IMG/VR virus record: IMGVR_UViG_3300009168_000041 | Span: 23,601-87,600 of that record | DNA length: 64,000 bases | Source: a virus | Strand: one strand, 5' to 3' | Shown here: piece after piece, positions 8,127 through 15,693 of the stretch | Numbering within the stretch: position 1 is the stretch's first letter | Layout of the letters: each line of letters begins with the position of its first letter | Program-made: the position numbers and the translations under genes | The notes under the pieces: model-generated | Seen by the model: the letters and a program-made list of their open reading frames with translations, nothing else | Told to the model about the DNA's origin: nothing | Database searches by the model: none

Positions 8127-8143
8127 CAAAGTGTACCACTACC
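8127..8143 (-). repeat. Right terminal inverted repeat of the IS element
   Basis: caaagtgtaccactacc, the complement of the left end with a single mismatch. Confidence 0.7.
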
Positions 8144-8287
8144 TGGCAGTTTCCTGATTTGCGGAAGTCGTGGACGAACGTTATCATAAGGCAATTGGCG
8201 GAGTGGTATGAGCCGGCGGTGCGACTGCAAGAGAAGTTCAATTGGTGGCTGTTTCTGGCCAGAGAAACGCGAGCGGCGGCGATATGA
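8144..8287 (+). pseudogene. C-terminal remnant of the interrupted methyltransferase-like gene
   Basis: Starts immediately after the right inverted repeat, in the same frame as the 4133-4363 fragment, and reads LAEWYEPAVRLQEKFNWWLF to a stop at 8285-8287. That stop overlaps the ATG of the next gene (ATGA), like other junctions in this cassette, which supports it being the natural end of the split gene. Confidence 0.5.
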
Positions 8288-9117
8288 GTGATAGTAGAGG
8301 CACGGTTGGTAACGGCGGAACGGGCGGTAACAGAAGCAATGGCGATCATCGCGGCTGTTTTGTCCGGGCCCTCTGGGGCGACCGCCTTATCCCCATTTTT
8401 CAGCAAGTGCTAGACGAGGTAACGTGGTGCCTGGAGCAGCCGCACCAACCGGCCCCGACGGCCTGGTATGCCTACGGGTGGGAAAATTACAAGTGGCTGA
8501 AGCAGCATGGTTGCGACGCGGAACTCTTGGATGAACTGCCGTTCCGGGTCTTCGCGAACGCCACGGCAGAAGAGAATGCGGACCCGGAGTATATCACGCG
8601 GTACGGCAGTTCAATGTGGCGGCACAAGTATCCCGCGATCCGCGAGGCATTGCGGCATTATCCAGCCGTCGTGTGGATGGACTTGGATACGGTTCTAACG
8701 GGACCATTGCCGAAAGACTTCTGGGGCCGCATGGCTGCCGGTGCGGAATTCCAATGCACGCTACAGCAAAATTTCCGCAAGCGGGCGGGCTGGCGAGGGC
8801 TCGACAATGAGCCGCGTAAAACGCCGGGCGGAAATTGGATGTACTTTCGCGGCACGAATGCCATAGACCGGCTGTTGCGCCTCTACGAAGAGCATCCAGG
8901 TGAATGGGACTTGACGGTGCTGGCACGCCTCACCGATGAACTTATGGGGGGGACGTGGCTGGGTTCGGCGGCGTACAAGGAACAAGGGTACGAACCCTAT
9001 TGTCATTCGCTCGGGCGGCGGGCGGGCCGGCAGATATACCCGCCTGAGGAAACGCTTTTCCTGACCCACTGGCGGAAGACCGGGCTCGTTAAGATTGGGA
9101 AGCGGGGAAGCAAGTAA
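8284..9117 (+). CDS. Glycosyltransferase-like DxD protein, copy 3 of 6
   Basis: 277 aa. A 25-residue Gly/Asn-rich leader precedes the family start GCFVRALWGD. Then come SSMWRHKYPAIREAL, the DxD-like WMDLDTV, PKDFWGRM, MYFRG and DELMGGTWLG, with YKEQGYEPYC near the end. It pairs most closely with copy 2, so a duplication probably preceded the insertion of the IS element between them. The short repeat-rich leader (VGNGGTGGN) is not seen in the other copies. Confidence 0.64.
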   Translation: MSDSRGTVGNGGTGGNRSNGDHRGCFVRALWGDRLIPIFQQVLDEVTWCLEQPHQPAPTAWYAYGWENYKWLKQHGCDAELLDELPFRVFANATAEENADPEYITRYGSSMWRHKYPAIREALRHYPAVVWMDLDTVLTGPLPKDFWGRMAAGAEFQCTLQQNFRKRAGWRGLDNEPRKTPGGNWMYFRGTNAIDRLLRLYEEHPGEWDLTVLARLTDELMGGTWLGSAAYKEQGYEPYCHSLGRRAGRQIYPPEETLFLTHWRKTGLVKIGKRGSK

Positions 9118-9139
9118 CACGGGAAGGACCAGGTAATAT

Positions 9140-9721
9140 ATGAAGCGATATCATCATGACTTTTGCCGAAACGCAATTGCCAGGTGCCGCGAGTCAGTAC
9201 GCGGCACGCTCTGGGCGGCGGAAATCGGCGTGGCCAGCGGCGAAAATTCGGCGGAGATGCTGAAAGCCTTTCCGGATTTGCACCTCCTGATGATTGATCC
9301 TTGGTCGGGGAACGCGGACTATCTCCAAAGCCTTCCAAGGAAAGGGGCATGGGCCGAACTGCTCAAGGATGTCGATGGGTTGCTTCGGGAGCAGCAGAAG
9401 TGGTATGAGACGGCAGTTCGGAATACGGAGTTTGCCAGTACCCGCCGGGTTGTAATCCGAATGCCGTCGGTCGAGGCCGCCACTATCATACCCGACGGCC
9501 TGCTGTCTTTCGTTTTCATCGACGGAGACCACCGCCAGCAATCCGTGGATGCCGATATGCGGGCGTACTGGCCGAAGGTGCGGCCGGGCGGGATATTCGC
9601 GGGGCACGACTACGGGACGAGGGGGCATATTTCGGTTGGTCTGGCCGTGAATCAGTGGTTTGCGGAAACGGGTCTGCAATTTCAGGTGTTAGGACGTTGC
9701 TGGTATCACGATAAGGTATAG
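9140..9721 (+). CDS. Class I SAM methyltransferase (Methyltransf_24 type)
   Basis: 193 aa. Motif I AEIGVASGENSAEML (about 27-41), LLMIDPWSG, then FVFIDGDH (about 125-132) and RPGGIFAGHDYG. This is the pattern of small methyltransferases found in glycan and cephalosporin-type clusters. It probably O-methylates a sugar or another small acceptor made by the cassette. A clear paralogue sits at 35756-36376 in the second cassette (shared AEIGV, FIDGDH and -GG-HD motifs). Confidence 0.78.
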   Translation: MKRYHHDFCRNAIARCRESVRGTLWAAEIGVASGENSAEMLKAFPDLHLLMIDPWSGNADYLQSLPRKGAWAELLKDVDGLLREQQKWYETAVRNTEFASTRRVVIRMPSVEAATIIPDGLLSFVFIDGDHRQQSVDADMRAYWPKVRPGGIFAGHDYGTRGHISVGLAVNQWFAETGLQFQVLGRCWYHDKV

Positions 9722-9727
9722 GGCTTT

Positions 9728-10465
9728 ATGCGGGCTGCTGCGTTTGTTAGCGGGCTCTGGGGCGACGCGGTGACGCTGGCATACCCTGGTCAGCGGCCAT
9801 ATAAGGTGTTGGACGATGCTCGGGCCACGGCCGCGTGGGAGCACAAGGCAGAGCCGCGGCTGGCATTTGCCTTCGGCCAGACGAACGCCGACTTCCTGCA
9901 TTCGTTGGGGTTCCGCGAGAAGCTACTGAATGCCGAGGCGGTAGTCAACTACACGGGGGCGACAGAACGCAACCCAAATTCAGTTGGCTCATTCAACTTT
10001 GGGGCGTCGATATGGCGGCAGAAGATTGAGTGCATGGTGGCGGCATTCGAGGAGCCGGGCGTCAGGGAAATCGTCTGGCTCGATTGGGACATCCGGCCAA
10101 TGGTTCCCGTGCCGGCCGACTTCTGGGGACAGTTGCAACGTGGCCAGCCATTCCAAGCGGCACTAACCCAGCGGCACCGCAAGCAATGCTCGTGGCGTGC
10201 CACCGAACCACGTAAGCTTCACCACGGCGGATTCGTTTATGTTCGCGGATACGATACGGTATGCCGGTTGGCTGAATTAGCGGAGACGCGGCCTGAATTG
10301 AATGACGAACTACTCTACGGGTTGCTGGTTGATGAGCTAATGGGCGGCAAGTGGCTTGGGAGTGAGCAGTACAAGGAAATGGGATTCGAGCCGTGGTGTT
10401 ACAACGTGGCGAATGGGGCAGTGTTTCCGAAAGAGAACGAGGTCTTTCGCAACTGCGGGAGGTGA
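9728..10465 (+). CDS. Glycosyltransferase-like DxD protein, copy 4 of 6
   Basis: 245 aa: FVSGLWGD at the start, VNYTGATERNPNS, FGASIWRQKIECMVAAFE, DxD-like WLDWDIR, PADFWGQL, WRATEPRKLHHGGFVYVRG, DELMGGKWLG and GFEPWC. It resembles copy 6 most (shared VNY/INYSGA-R, RQK-ECI/MVAA, HH-x-FxYVRG). The first residues MRAAAFV fix the start, preceded by gcttt rather than a strong ribosome-binding site. Confidence 0.64.
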   Translation: MRAAAFVSGLWGDAVTLAYPGQRPYKVLDDARATAAWEHKAEPRLAFAFGQTNADFLHSLGFREKLLNAEAVVNYTGATERNPNSVGSFNFGASIWRQKIECMVAAFEEPGVREIVWLDWDIRPMVPVPADFWGQLQRGQPFQAALTQRHRKQCSWRATEPRKLHHGGFVYVRGYDTVCRLAELAETRPELNDELLYGLLVDELMGGKWLGSEQYKEMGFEPWCYNVANGAVFPKENEVFRNCGR

Positions 10466-10468
10466 GGC

Positions 10469-11251
10469 GTGCGAGGATGCTTCGTTCGGCTGCTGTTCGG
10501 CGATTCCCTGGTTGACCGCCGCGAGGCAGTTGTCCGCGAGGTATCGCTATCCCGCCAGTTCCCGCAGCCGGAGCCGCTTGTCTTCTGGGCAATGGGGCGC
10601 GAAAATCTGGAGATTGCCAGGGCGGCCGGATGGGACGCCAAACTGCTATGCGAAGAGTCGGTATTGAACCTCACTGGCCAGACGGAACGGCACCCGGAAC
10701 GCGAGCGTGGGTTCTTGCCGTATGGAACCAATGTTTTCAACGCAAAGTTTCTGGCCCTTCAAGAGACAATACGCCTCGGGTACGACCAGGCCGTCTTTCT
10801 GGATCTTGATATCGGCATGGTTCAGCCTTTGCCGGCCGACTTCTGGGAACGACTTGAAGCGGGCCGCGAAATTCAGACTGGGCTTCGCACCTATCACCGG
10901 AAGATATGCAAGTGGCGTCGTGACGGGCAGCGGACGGTATGCTGGGCGGCAGCCATTTACGTTCGCGGCCTGTCGATTTGCGAGCAACTACTTGCCGCCG
11001 CCCGCCAGCATCCAGAGTGGTATGAACAGTGGATTATGTCGCTCGTGACTGACAACATGCTGGGTGGGTGGACGAACGCAGATGCCTACCGAAGTGCCGG
11101 CTTCTACTTCCCGTACCTTGAGCAGAAGCTATGTTTTCCGGCCGACGTTCCCGTGTTCCGGCCCGTATTAGACAAAGGGTTTTCACCCATGACGAAACAC
11201 CCCGAGGCTTGGGTTGAGCACGTGATAGCCGTTCAGTCTCAGAATACTTGA
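10469..11251 (+). CDS. Glycosyltransferase-like DxD protein, copy 5 of 6
   Basis: 260 aa with a GTG start 3 nt after the previous stop: RGCFVRLLFGD, NLTGQTERHP, the divergent FLDLDIG at the DxD strand, PADFWERL, CKWRRDG, IYVRG and DNMLGGW. Here the family's DELMGG box is DNMLGG and the terminal PYC is absent, so it is the most divergent copy and may differ in specificity. Confidence 0.62.
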   Translation: MRGCFVRLLFGDSLVDRREAVVREVSLSRQFPQPEPLVFWAMGRENLEIARAAGWDAKLLCEESVLNLTGQTERHPERERGFLPYGTNVFNAKFLALQETIRLGYDQAVFLDLDIGMVQPLPADFWERLEAGREIQTGLRTYHRKICKWRRDGQRTVCWAAAIYVRGLSICEQLLAAARQHPEWYEQWIMSLVTDNMLGGWTNADAYRSAGFYFPYLEQKLCFPADVPVFRPVLDKGFSPMTKHPEAWVEHVIAVQSQNT

Positions 11252-11266
11252 TAACGGAATCGCCCC

Positions 11267-11857
11267 ATGTTTCCACCCTGGATGCACCTAAATCCCGCAT
11301 ACTCGAAATACAAAATCGGCCAATGGTCCTACGGGAAGCCGACGATTAACGACTATGGTATGCCCGCGTCGGCCGTGACTATCGGGAAGTTTTGCTCGAT
11401 TGGCGGCGGGACACTTTTCATTCGCGGCCAGCACAGTATGGATATTGTCAGTACAGGTGGCGTCGCACTGTATCTGACTTCCGACAGAGAGTTGCGATCT
11501 AAGCTTGTCGGCCTTGACCCGCGCGGGGATATCACCGTCGGAAACGACGTGTGGATTGGGTACAACGTCATCCTCATGCCCAACGTAACCATCGGCGACG
11601 GGGCAGTCATTGGTGCATCGGCCGTCGTGACTCGGGACATCCCGCCATACGCCGTTGCGGTTGGCGTGCCGGCCCGCGTCCACCACATTCGGTTCCCGCC
11701 AGACGTAGTTGAGGCGTTGCTTCGCATTCGCTGGTGGGACTGGCCAGACGATGTGGTGCGGGCGCGAATTGCCGATATCCAGTCGAACGACGTGGCTGGG
11801 TTTGTTGCTAGGTACGATCCGCTCAAGGCGGCGGCGTCAGCAAAGGGAACAGCATGA
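11267..11857 (+). CDS. Left-handed beta-helix (hexapeptide) O-acetyltransferase, CatB/Vat-like
   Basis: 196 aa. Hexapeptide-repeat signatures are visible: [32 protein letters not shown], then [30 protein letters not shown]. The RGQH with its His and the C-terminal WWDWPDD block are typical of the CatB/VatD family, which acetylates hydroxyls on sugars or small molecules with acetyl-CoA as trimers. In a glycosyltransferase cassette, sugar O-acetylation is more likely than antibiotic resistance. Confidence 0.85.
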   Translation: MFPPWMHLNPAYSKYKIGQWSYGKPTINDYGMPASAVTIGKFCSIGGGTLFIRGQHSMDIVSTGGVALYLTSDRELRSKLVGLDPRGDITVGNDVWIGYNVILMPNVTIGDGAVIGASAVVTRDIPPYAVAVGVPARVHHIRFPPDVVEALLRIRWWDWPDDVVRARIADIQSNDVAGFVARYDPLKAAASAKGTA

Positions 11858-11878
11858 GCAATGATGCGAGTAACAAGT

Positions 11879-12616
11879 ATGAGAAACGTATTTGTCCGCG
11901 GCCTGTGGGGCGACGAAACGACGCAACGCCGGCCGAAGCGGCATGGGCATTCCCTGGCTGACGAGATTAAGGAAACCCGCGACTGGCAGTACCGCGAATC
12001 GCCGCTTCTGGTTTGCAGTTTCGGGCGGCCGAACCACGATACCCTGGCTGAACTAGGCATCCCGTCCACGATGCTCTTCTCGGACGGGGTTATCAATTAC
12101 TCGGGGGCCGCCTCCCGCGACTCTACTGGGCGACGCGGTTGGGTCAACTATGGGTCGGATATCTCCCGGCAGAAATTCGAGTGCATTGCCGCCGCGTTAG
12201 AGTCGAACGACGCGGCCCTCTGGATTGACTGGGATGTTCGGCTTGTCGAGCCGCTGCCGGAAGATTTTTGGGGCCGGATGAATTCCGGTCCGCCCATGCA
12301 GGCACCGCTTGGGTTCGGATACAAAAACAAGCAGTGCTTATGGCGAAAGATTCAACCACGAATCTTGCACCACACATGGTTTCTGTACGTCCGGGGGATG
12401 GCGATAGCGCGGCGGCTTTTGGCTGTTGCGGCGGAATACCCCCTGGAATACGACGAACGGATTGCGGCCCGCGTGTTCGATGAGTTGTCCGGCGGCTGGA
12501 AAGGCACAGAAACGTACATAAGGGAGGGCTACCAGCCGTACTGTGCGGAGCATATCACGGGCGATATGTTTGGGTACAAGGCGGAGCAGCTGGTTTTTCA
12601 ATGTCAAGGGAAGTAG
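11879..12616 (+). CDS. Glycosyltransferase-like DxD protein, copy 6 of 6
   Basis: 245 aa from the ATG at 11879, chosen because MRNVFVRGLWGD lines up with the starts of the other copies; an in-frame ATG at 11861 would add six residues. Contains INYSGAASRDS, YGSDISRQKFECIAAALE, DxD-like WIDWDVR, PEDFWGRM, LHHTWFLYVRG and DELSGGW followed by GYQPYC. Closest to copy 4. Confidence 0.64.
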   Translation: MRNVFVRGLWGDETTQRRPKRHGHSLADEIKETRDWQYRESPLLVCSFGRPNHDTLAELGIPSTMLFSDGVINYSGAASRDSTGRRGWVNYGSDISRQKFECIAAALESNDAALWIDWDVRLVEPLPEDFWGRMNSGPPMQAPLGFGYKNKQCLWRKIQPRILHHTWFLYVRGMAIARRLLAVAAEYPLEYDERIAARVFDELSGGWKGTETYIREGYQPYCAEHITGDMFGYKAEQLVFQCQGK

Positions 12617-12634
12617 GGGGCGGTACGAAGGCCC

Positions 12635-13372
12635 ATGAATCTGAGTATTGAACTCAACGTCACACTCGCCTGCAACGCCCGCTGCCGCTGCTGCGACCGC
12701 CTATGCGACAAGTTCCCAGAACGGACTGAGCACATGGAAGTCTGCCAGGTGGAAAGATTCCTGACTGAGGCTCGGCTGGCCGGCGGCGTAAGCAAGGTTC
12801 GCGTCTTGGGCGGCGAGCCGACGCTTCATCCACAGATAGACGCAATCATGCGGCTTCTGGTCGATGCCATTCACGACGGAACGGTCGGGGCTGTCGAGGT
12901 GAACACCAATACGATATCGCCTACTTGGAAGGCCCACCGCGACGCCTGCCTTGATCCCAAAGTGCGATGGGACCGCTCGCCGCCGAATCGCAAACACCAC
13001 CTGCCTTTTTTGTGGGCCCCGAAAGACTTGGGGTTCGCGACCACCGGGCCGTGCCGCCACCCGGTTCAGTGTGGGTTCAGCCTGGATTCGCTCGGTTGGT
13101 TGCCGTGCAGCCCGGCGATTGCCATTACCCGCCTGTTTTTCGGCGGCCGGCATTACCGCCAGGCCATGCCGGACGGAACGGCGTGGGGGTGCGAAGACCT
13201 ATGCCCGCTGTGTATTTACTCGATGCCGCGCGGGTGGCGAATCAGGAACCGGCGAAAGCTTCGCGATTTTACGGCGGCGATGAAAGAGCCAACGCGGTCC
13301 TGGGCAGACGCTCTGAAAGAGGCGACACAGAAGGCACCTGCGGAAGCATCGCAAGGGAACCCCAATGGGTAA
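12635..13372 (+). CDS. Radical SAM protein, copy 1
   Basis: 245 aa. CNARCRCC near residue 11 is the CxxxCxxC motif that binds the SAM [4Fe-4S] cluster, followed by VLGGEPTLHP (the GGEP SAM-binding motif). The C-terminal half has further Cys (PCRHPVQCG, LPCSPA and LCPLC) that may bind an auxiliary cluster, as in SPASM-like proteins, although the spacing is not classical. The substrate is unknown: it could act on a sugar, a peptide or a lipid. A paralogue closes the second cassette at 41133-41876, sharing CGFSxDxxGWLPCSPA. Confidence 0.78.
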   Translation: MNLSIELNVTLACNARCRCCDRLCDKFPERTEHMEVCQVERFLTEARLAGGVSKVRVLGGEPTLHPQIDAIMRLLVDAIHDGTVGAVEVNTNTISPTWKAHRDACLDPKVRWDRSPPNRKHHLPFLWAPKDLGFATTGPCRHPVQCGFSLDSLGWLPCSPAIAITRLFFGGRHYRQAMPDGTAWGCEDLCPLCIYSMPRGWRIRNRRKLRDFTAAMKEPTRSWADALKEATQKAPAEASQGNPNG

Positions 13373-13913
13373 CGTCTTCTCAAAGGGCTCCCACCTCCCC
13401 ATCCTTGCCTATGCCGTCCGCAAAACGCAAGGAACGGTCATAGAGTGCGGGGTCGGCTACTTCTCGACACCGTTCCTCCACTATGTTTGCTGTCCCAACA
13501 GGCCGGTTGTGAGCCTAGAGCCGGATGAAAAATGGGCCAATCTGTTCACTGGGTTCGCGTGCGACGGCCACAGAATCGAACGGGTCGCCTCTACCGTGGT
13601 CGGATGGATTGATGCCCTAGCGGCGGCCTGCAATGCGTCACACATCGGAGTTGCTTTGATAGACCAAGATAACGACACGTTTGCTAACAGGGCGGCGACT
13701 GCCGGGTACCTCATCGACCGGGCTGATATCGTCGTGATTCACGATATGAAAATAGACAGCGGACATCATCGTCGGATACCAAAGCGCGTGCGGCGGGCGA
13801 AATTCGTTCGCTTCTTTCCTGACCACGGGGACAAGTATTGCTTCGGCACGATTGCGGCCAGCCAGCGAATCGACGTGCATAAGTGGCCCGAACTGACGTT
13901 TGAAAATGCGTGA
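13365..13913 (+). CDS. Class I SAM-methyltransferase-like protein
   Basis: 182 aa. Near the N-terminus VIECGVGYFSTPFLHYVC resembles motif I (E-x-G-x-G). VVSLEPDEKW looks like the acidic residue that contacts SAM, and VALIDQDND then IVVIHDMK matches the post-II region of small methyltransferases. It overlaps the radical SAM gene by 8 nt and ends the first cassette. The acceptor is unknown. Confidence 0.6.
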   Translation: MGNVFSKGSHLPILAYAVRKTQGTVIECGVGYFSTPFLHYVCCPNRPVVSLEPDEKWANLFTGFACDGHRIERVASTVVGWIDALAAACNASHIGVALIDQDNDTFANRAATAGYLIDRADIVVIHDMKIDSGHHRRIPKRVRRAKFVRFFPDHGDKYCFGTIAASQRIDVHKWPELTFENA

Positions 13914-13998
13914 ATACTACTTTGACGCAACCGCTTTGCTGGCAATATGTTAGCGTTGCGTATCGCCCCTGTTATGTACCTCCCGTACCGTTTTTCTC

Positions 13999-14028
13999 TT
14001 GACATACCCGCCCCTGATTGTGCAAACT
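13999..14028 (+). promoter_or_regulatory. Promoter in front of the structural module
   Basis: TTGACA at 13999-14004 and CAAACT at 14023-14028 (18-nt spacer; GCAAAC with 17 is also possible). The predicted start near 14035 is only about 3 nt before the ATG at 14038. The layout (CTTGAC, ACCCGC, AAACTAC) recurs at 31733. Confidence 0.55.
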
Positions 14029-14037
14029 ACGCGAAAG

Positions 14038-14253
14038 ATGAATCGGTTCGACTGCTTTGAGTCCGAAGGCGGCCGGCGAACGGCAACAGTTGCCTCGGAA
14101 TCACTAGCGGCCGAAATGGAAAGGTTTCACCGAAACCGGTCTTACGGCCGTGTGACGGTGGAAGTGGACTTCCGGGCGGGCGAGCCGGTTCAAGTCACCG
14201 TGACCCCAAGGCTGACTATCACTGCAAGCAGCCTCATTTCCGGTGGCTCGTGA
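14038..14253 (+). CDS. Small unknown protein
   Basis: 71 aa, MNRFDCFESEGG onward, with a C-terminal half of alternating hydrophobic residues (VTVEVDFRAGEPVQVTVTP) suggesting beta strands. First gene after the promoter, with an intrinsic terminator 37 nt downstream. No family recognised. Confidence 0.5.
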   Translation: MNRFDCFESEGGRRTATVASESLAAEMERFHRNRSYGRVTVEVDFRAGEPVQVTVTPRLTITASSLISGGS

Positions 14254-14289
14254 GCGAATGAAGTAGCATAGCCGGAGTATTCCATCGAG

Positions 14290-14344
14290 AAGCCCGGCGT
14301 CTGCGTTTGTGCCTGGTGCATGAATGCGGACGCCGGGCTTTTTT
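14290..14344 (+). terminator. Intrinsic terminator between the 14038 gene and the structural operon
   Basis: Arms 14290-14304 and 14326-14340 (agcccggcgtctgc against gcggacgccgggct, one mismatch) followed by six T. It would attenuate transcription entering the capsid genes. Confidence 0.7.
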
Positions 14345-14364
14345 CGTTTTCGGGGAGCTTGGAA

Positions 14365-15693
14365 ATGGCGGACGCCGACTACGTAGAAGTCCATATCCAG
14401 TTCCCGCCCGCCGACACCGACGCCGTTAAGAATCGCCACATCAAAGCATGGGATGTGAACGCGGCCGAGGCGGGCACTGCTGGCCAGCCGTTCGTCAATA
14501 AGACGCTCGCCAACACCGTCAACTTCTACTCGTTCTCGTGCTTGAGTGGTGCCCGCATTCGCGTCGGCCAGTATGACGTAATGAACGGCGGTCGCGTGAC
14601 GGAGATGCACACGATCGAGTTCGGTGCCCATGCGGGGACGTGGGTGGAAACCGAATGGCTGTGGGTGAGCGACATCCAGGACCTCAGCGAATCGTCAAGC
14701 AGCACGTCCAGCACTTCCACCGCCGAGGTGAGCCGGTCGTCATCTTCCTCGACATCATCCAGTTCCAAGTCTACGGAATCGCTCAGCAGCTTCTCGTCGT
14801 CCACGGCTTCCACTGCATCCGTCACTTCGGAAAGCAGCCTGAGCACGACATCGACAAGCACGCTTGTTTCCACGTCTTCCACGAGCAGCAGCACGACATC
14901 GAGTTCCTCGTGGTCTTCGCCCAGCGTATCTACGCTATCGTCGCAAAGTGCGGCCAGCGAATCGTCGGCCAGCGAATCCAGCGAATCGTCAACCAGTTCG
15001 GCTAGCACGTCTTCTAGCAGCACGGCCGAAGCTTCCTGGTCGAGTTCCTCGACGACGAGCGGTTCTAGCAGCAGCACGTCAAGCGTTTCCACGACTTCTG
15101 GTAGCTCGTCTTCTAGCTCGTCCACGGTGGTGGCGTCCGGCTCGTCAAGTTCTACGTCAAGCAGCACCTCGTCTAGCACGTCCAGTAGCACGACGGAAAG
15201 CATTACCTCGGCTTCTTCGTTGAGCTACTCGACGGCAACTTCGTCTAGCACATCTTCGTCTAGCACGAGTGCATCTTCGCTGTCGAGCGCGTCTAGTGTT
15301 TCAGGTTCGTCGTCAAGCTCGAATAGCTCGTCTTCAACGGTTGTGGCTTCGTGGTCGTCAAGCAGCACATCAAGCAGTTCGTCGAAGAGTGAATCGTCGT
15401 CTTCGTCGAAGAGCGTATCGTCGTCTTCTTCCAATTCGGAAAGCTCAACCAGCACCGCCGGTGCTTCGTGGTCGTCTTCATCGTCGTCTAGCACGGCATC
15501 GGTTTCGAGTTCGTCCAGCAAATCTGTTTCGTCTTCCTCCACCTCAAGTTCGTCTAGCGCGTCGGTTTCGTCGTCGTCTTCCAAGTCGGTATCTTCTTCC
15601 TCGGCCTCTAGTTCCTCGACCGTCGAAATTTCGATGTCCAGTTCGTCCTCTACGTCTTCTTCCAGCACCAGTAGTTCGGAGAGCCAGGGATGA
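14365..15693 (+). CDS. Ser/Thr-rich structural protein with globular N-domain
   Basis: 442 aa from the ATG at 14365; the in-frame ATG at 14320 lies inside the terminator and was rejected. Residues 1-107 form a globular domain rich in beta-type sequence (YVEVHIQFPP, GARIRVGQYDV, TWVETEWLWVSD). From about residue 108 to the end the chain is nearly all Ser, Thr and Ala with scattered Glu/Lys and a recurring STA-x-ASWSSSS motif. Different Ser codons (tcg, tct, tcc, agc, agt) are mixed, so this is selected protein sequence rather than DNA slippage. It is translationally coupled to the prohead protease (ATGA), making it a virion or assembly protein. Such tails are prime O-glycosylation substrates. 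Confidence 0.7.
   Translation: MADADYVEVHIQFPPADTDAVKNRHIKAWDVNAAEAGTAGQPFVNKTLANTVNFYSFSCLSGARIRVGQYDVMNGGRVTEMHTIEFGAHAGTWVETEWLWVSDIQDLSESSSSTSSTSTAEVSRSSSSSTSSSSKSTESLSSFSSSTASTASVTSESSLSTTSTSTLVSTSSTSSSTTSSSSWSSPSVSTLSSQSAASESSASESSESSTSSASTSSSSTAEASWSSSSTTSGSSSSTSSVSTTSGSSSSSSSTVVASGSSSSTSSSTSSSTSSSTTESITSASSLSYSTATSSSTSSSSTSASSLSSASSVSGSSSSSNSSSSTVVASWSSSSTSSSSSKSESSSSSKSVSSSSSNSESSTSTAGASWSSSSSSSTASVSSSSSKSVSSSSTSSSSSASVSSSSSKSVSSSSASSSSTVEISMSSSSSTSSSSTSSSESQG

Larger units (their letters stand above)
4364..8143 (+). mobile_element. IS1-family-like element with passenger genes, about 3.78 kb
   Basis: Bounded by imperfect terminal inverted repeats: ggtagtggtacagtttg at 4364-4380, and the complement of ggtagtggtacactttg at 8127-8143 (16 of 17 match). 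The GGT-purine-TG-like ends and the encoded transposase fit the IS1 family, some of whose members carry passenger genes. Contents: a small unknown gene, a divergent RHH regulator, the transposase, a membrane protein and a BamE-like lipid-free protein. Removing 4364-8143 (3780 bp, a multiple of three) restores one frame across the junction. I see no convincing target duplication next to the repeats. Confidence 0.7.

Noticed and set aside
11267-11857. Acetyltransferase as an antibiotic-resistance gene (CatB/Vat)
   Set aside because: The same fold serves sugar O-acetylation, and the surrounding epimerase and glycosyltransferase-like genes fit that better.
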